Positions 39,047-41,420 of a DNA stretch of 41,420 nucleotides are shown one piece after another. Below the pieces are notes generated by a model. The model was not told the DNA's origin. It did not search any database and was given only the letters and a program-made list of their open reading frames with translations. The translations under genes and the position numbers were made by a program. Each line of letters starts with the position of its first letter. Positions within the stretch are counted from its first letter, which is position 1. This DNA comes from CAVPDG01 sp963702535 (GTDB lineage: Bacteria; Chloroflexota; Anaerolineae; Anaerolineales; UBA4823). The stretch covers positions 1 through 41,420 of the forward strand of contig CAVPDG010000005.1 of the NCBI GenBank assembly GCA_963702535.1. Reading direction: 5' to 3'.

Positions 39047-39979
39047 TCAATATACATCCGGTAGGAAGGTCTGGTCGGTAATGGGCGGACGAACGTATCC
39101 GGTCTTATCCGGCTGGCGGGGAGGCAGCTCCATTGCCGGGGGGGTAAGGTCTTCGTAGGGGATCATGCTGAGCAGATGGTGTATGGTATTAAGCCTGGAG
39201 CGTTTCTTGTCATCCGAATTGACAACCCACCATGGGGATTGCTTGGTGTCTGTGTACTTGAACATCTCATCCTTGGCGCGCGAGTATTCGACCCACTTGG
39301 CGCGCGATTCCATGTCCATAGGACTAAGCTTCCAGCGCTTGGTGGGATCTTCCAACCGGGATTTAAAGCGCTTCTCCTGCTCCTCGTCGCTCACTGAGAA
39401 CCAGTATTTAATCAGGATGATGCCGGAACGGATCAACATGCGCTCAAATTCCGGGCAAGAGCGCAAGAATTCCTGGTATTCTTCTTCAGTGCAAAAGCCC
39501 ATCACGCGCTCCACACCGGCGCGGTTGTACCAGCTACGATCGAAGAGCGCCATCTCGCCTGCCGCGGGCAGGTGCTGCACGTAGCGTTGGAAATACCATT
39601 GTGTCTTTTCGCGCTCGGTAGGCACTGGCAAAGCGACCACGCGGGCATAGCGGGGATTCAAACATTCTGTGATGCGCTTGATGACGCCGCCTTTCCCTGC
39701 CGCATCACGTCCCTCGAAAATGACAACCACCTTCATGCCTTTAAGCTTGATCCATTCTTGCATCTTGACCAGCTCAACCTGCAACGCCGCCAGCTCTTTA
39801 AGATAAACGCTGTCACTCAGCTCTTTCTGTGGATGGGCAGAAGAAGGTTCTTGAACTTCCGGAGGCTTTTCATTTTTCTTGGGAGGTTGTTCAGGGGTTT
39901 GGGGTTGTGCAACAGTCTGCGGAGAGGGAAGTTCAACTCCCGCCTTGACCTTCTCTTTTTCATCCTTCTTCTTCGACAT
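39047..39979 (-). CDS. Polyphosphate kinase 2 (PPK2 family)
   Basis: Uses polyphosphate to phosphorylate a nucleotide (or the reverse). 310 residues. A charged Pro/Gln-rich N-terminal extension (about 1-50) precedes the core: Walker A FEGRDAAGKGGVIKRI, the segment MALFDRSWYNRAGVERVMGFC with the lid/Walker B residues, then IILIKYWFSVSDEEQEKRFKSR and WWVVNSDDKKRSRLNTIHHLL. These fit the single-domain class I PPK2 group. Ribosome site AGGAGG before ATG 39979. It is followed at 5 bp by the LysM-M23 lipoprotein gene. Confidence 0.93.
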   Translation of the reverse strand: MSKKKDEKEKVKAGVELPSPQTVAQPQTPEQPPKKNEKPPEVQEPSSAHPQKELSDSVYLKELAALQVELVKMQEWIKLKGMKVVVIFEGRDAAGKGGVIKRITECLNPRYARVVALPVPTEREKTQWYFQRYVQHLPAAGEMALFDRSWYNRAGVERVMGFCTEEEYQEFLRSCPEFERMLIRSGIILIKYWFSVSDEEQEKRFKSRLEDPTKRWKLSPMDMESRAKWVEYSRAKDEMFKYTDTKQSPWWVVNSDDKKRSRLNTIHHLLSMIPYEDLTPPAMELPPRQPDKTGYVRPPITDQTFLPDVY

Positions 39980-40178
39980 GCCAGCCTCCTATGTAGAGTA
40001 ACATGGCTATTCTTCGGTGATGATTAAACAGCATGTGTACGGGACTACGGGAAATGAGGTCAATAGTCATGCTTTAGCCACGACGAAAACACCTATCCCG
40101 TGCTCCCATTAATTATTATATCTTGATTTGATGGGTTCGGAGAGCGAGGGCGGTGACGACCTCTTGTACGGAGATGAG

Positions 40179-40207
40179 TTGACGAGTTTGGAAAAGGCTG
40201 CTATCAT
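40179..40207 (+). promoter_or_regulatory. Promoter of yvcK, predicting a leaderless mRNA
   Basis: TTGACG (40179-40184), exactly 17 bp, TATCAT (40202-40207). The -10 ends 10 bp before the ATG at 40218, so transcription should begin within a few bases of the start codon. Confidence 0.6.
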
Positions 40208-40217
40208 CTCCAATTGC

Positions 40218-41420
40218 ATGGCTGATAAACGGTCTTCATGGAATGACGGCTTCTGGGGACAGGTTAGAAAATCATTACGCTGGCTGGTGCCCGGTCTAGG
40301 CGTTAAGCGCTGGATGATACCGGTCATCATCGGTACGACGCTATTAAGCGTTGGCTTTGCATTTTTCTTATTGGATCTTTATCGTAATGCGCCAGAAGCC
40401 CAATGGTATCTTGACCTGCTATCTACAGCCGCCCTGCGTTTCCTGCCTCGTCCTTTACAAATCGCTATCTTTGGCAGCCTGGGTGTATCGTTAATCATCA
40501 TTGGGATTTGGGGAATTAACCGGGCATTGATGGCGCCATTCCTCAGACCGGGACGGACGGTGGTGGACGCGTTGGCGCACCACCGGAAGCGAGAGCGGGG
40601 ACCGCGGGTGGTTGTTATTGGCGGCGGGAATGGGCTGGCGACACTGCTGAGAGGTTTGAAGGAATACACAAGCAACCTGACTGCGATCGTTACCGTGGCA
40701 GATGATGGCGGTTCATCGGGCCGCTTGCGCCGCGAAGCCGGTATCCTTCCGCCAGGAGATATTCGAAACTGCCTGGCCGCGCTGTCGAGTAACGAGGCCC
40801 TGCTATCCCAACTCTTCCAATATCGTTTTGCGAATGGGTATACCGGCTTGGAAGGTCATTCCTTTGGCAACCTGTTTATCACCGCGCTGGCGGAGATTAC
40901 CGGCAGCTTTGAGGAGGCTGTGGCAAAATCTGGGCGGGTGCTGGCAGTGGATGGACGTGTTTTGCCCTCCACTTTACACGATGTCCGCCTGGTAGCGGAT
41001 ATCGTCTTACCCCACTTGGTCAATGAGATCAGAATTGAGGGGGAGAGCCAGATCCCGGAGGTCGCTGGTCATGTGCGCCATGTCTGGCTGGAGCCCAATA
41101 ATCCCCCGGCTTTTCCTCAGGCGTTGCGGGCTTTGTTGACAGCCGATCTCATTGTTGTGGGTCCAGGAAGCCTCTACACCAGTATTCTCCCCAACCTGCT
41201 TGTCCCAGATATTGCAGAAGCAATCCGGTCCAGCCGAGCGCTCAAGATCTATGTGTGCAATGTCGCCACCCAGCCCGGTGAAACCGACGGTTACACTTGC
41301 GGGGATCACATCCGTGCAATTGAAGAACATATCGGTGGCGGCGTATTCGATCTGATCCTCGCCAACCGGGGATGCCAGGGTAATCTGCAAACCGGCATCC
41401 AATGGGTGCTGGCAGAGGTG
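40218..41420 (+). CDS. YvcK/GlmR-family protein with N-terminal membrane helices (3' partial)
   Basis: Cytoplasmic UDP-sugar-binding regulator of cell-wall precursor supply, CofD-like fold. Open to the right edge (401 codons seen). The ATG at 40218 is supported by a good promoter ending 10 bp before it; an earlier in-frame ATG at 40131 lies upstream of that promoter. Two hydrophobic helices (about 27-49 and 75-95) anchor the N-terminus. The Rossmann-like core has VVVIGGGNGLATLLRGLKEY, TVADDGGSSGRLRREAGILP, PPGDIRNCLAALSS, GHSFGNLFITAL and VGPGSLYTSILPNLLVPDI. Classical B. subtilis YvcK lacks the helices, so this version is probably membrane-tethered. Confidence 0.9.
   Translation, partial: MADKRSSWNDGFWGQVRKSLRWLVPGLGVKRWMIPVIIGTTLLSVGFAFFLLDLYRNAPEAQWYLDLLSTAALRFLPRPLQIAIFGSLGVSLIIIGIWGINRALMAPFLRPGRTVVDALAHHRKRERGPRVVVIGGGNGLATLLRGLKEYTSNLTAIVTVADDGGSSGRLRREAGILPPGDIRNCLAALSSNEALLSQLFQYRFANGYTGLEGHSFGNLFITALAEITGSFEEAVAKSGRVLAVDGRVLPSTLHDVRLVADIVLPHLVNEIRIEGESQIPEVAGHVRHVWLEPNNPPAFPQALRALLTADLIVVGPGSLYTSILPNLLVPDIAEAIRSSRALKIYVCNVATQPGETDGYTCGDHIRAIEEHIGGGVFDLILANRGCQGNLQTGIQWVLAEV

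Overview
The window looks like a piece of a bacterial chromosome of moderately high GC, probably from an uncultured Chloroflexota (Anaerolineae-like) or a similar environmental anaerobe or facultative anaerobe. The lineage is an inference from gene content: giant multiheme cytochrome modules, a lipoprotein with LysM and M23 domains, a MoaD-MoaE fusion, a membrane-anchored YvcK and a bacterial SMC. There is no rRNA or tRNA gene to settle it. No insertion sequence, prophage, CRISPR array or tRNA was recognised. The first gene (a PhoR-like kinase) and the last (YvcK/GlmR) run off the window.

Layout. 1-2.4 kb: sensor kinase and thioredoxin-type arsenate reductase, closed by a hairpin. 2.4-6.4 kb, minus strand: xre-cupin regulator, then an aspS-asnS operon behind a leader that can fold as either a terminator or an antiterminator. 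6.4-18.1 kb, plus strand: the most distinctive region, a respiratory locus. It has two octaheme c-type cytochromes, a Tat-exported four-cluster ferredoxin, an NrfD-type quinol-interacting membrane subunit and a small membrane protein. Two tandem modules of nine-heme cytochrome plus cytochrome b follow, the second b subunit carrying its own c-type domain, and then a NarX/NarL-like two-component system. That is 35 CxxCH sites in about 9 kb. 18.2-28.8 kb: a small membrane protein (plus), then minus-strand genes: a GT-C-like membrane protein, prfB with its programmed +1 frameshift, several small conserved proteins (YdeI-like, DUF2277, DUF1294), a double GNAT protein, a HEAT-like protein, ftsY, a small barrel protein and an alpha/beta hydrolase. 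28.9-37.1 kb, plus strand: moaC, moaD-moaE fusion, threonine synthase, fabF, rnc and smc. 37.1-40.0 kb, minus strand: a DUF952 protein and a ppk2/LysM-M23 pair. 40.2 kb to the end: yvcK.

How the genes may work together. The FeS-NrfD-small protein core resembles the Hmc/Nrf/Psr type of membrane complex that moves electrons between the quinone pool and periplasmic multiheme cytochromes. The two c9-b modules look like duplicated quinol-linked conduits. The kinase/response regulator directly downstream is the obvious candidate regulator. The electron donor or acceptor cannot be told from sequence.

Quality caveat. About two dozen single-base indels break otherwise well-conserved genes (asnS, aspS, moaC, fabF, rnc, smc and others). 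The protein continues in another frame with all its motifs, so these are most likely sequencing or assembly errors. Such genes are listed over their full span as CDS with the shift positions. The prfB shift is different: it is the known regulatory recoding site.
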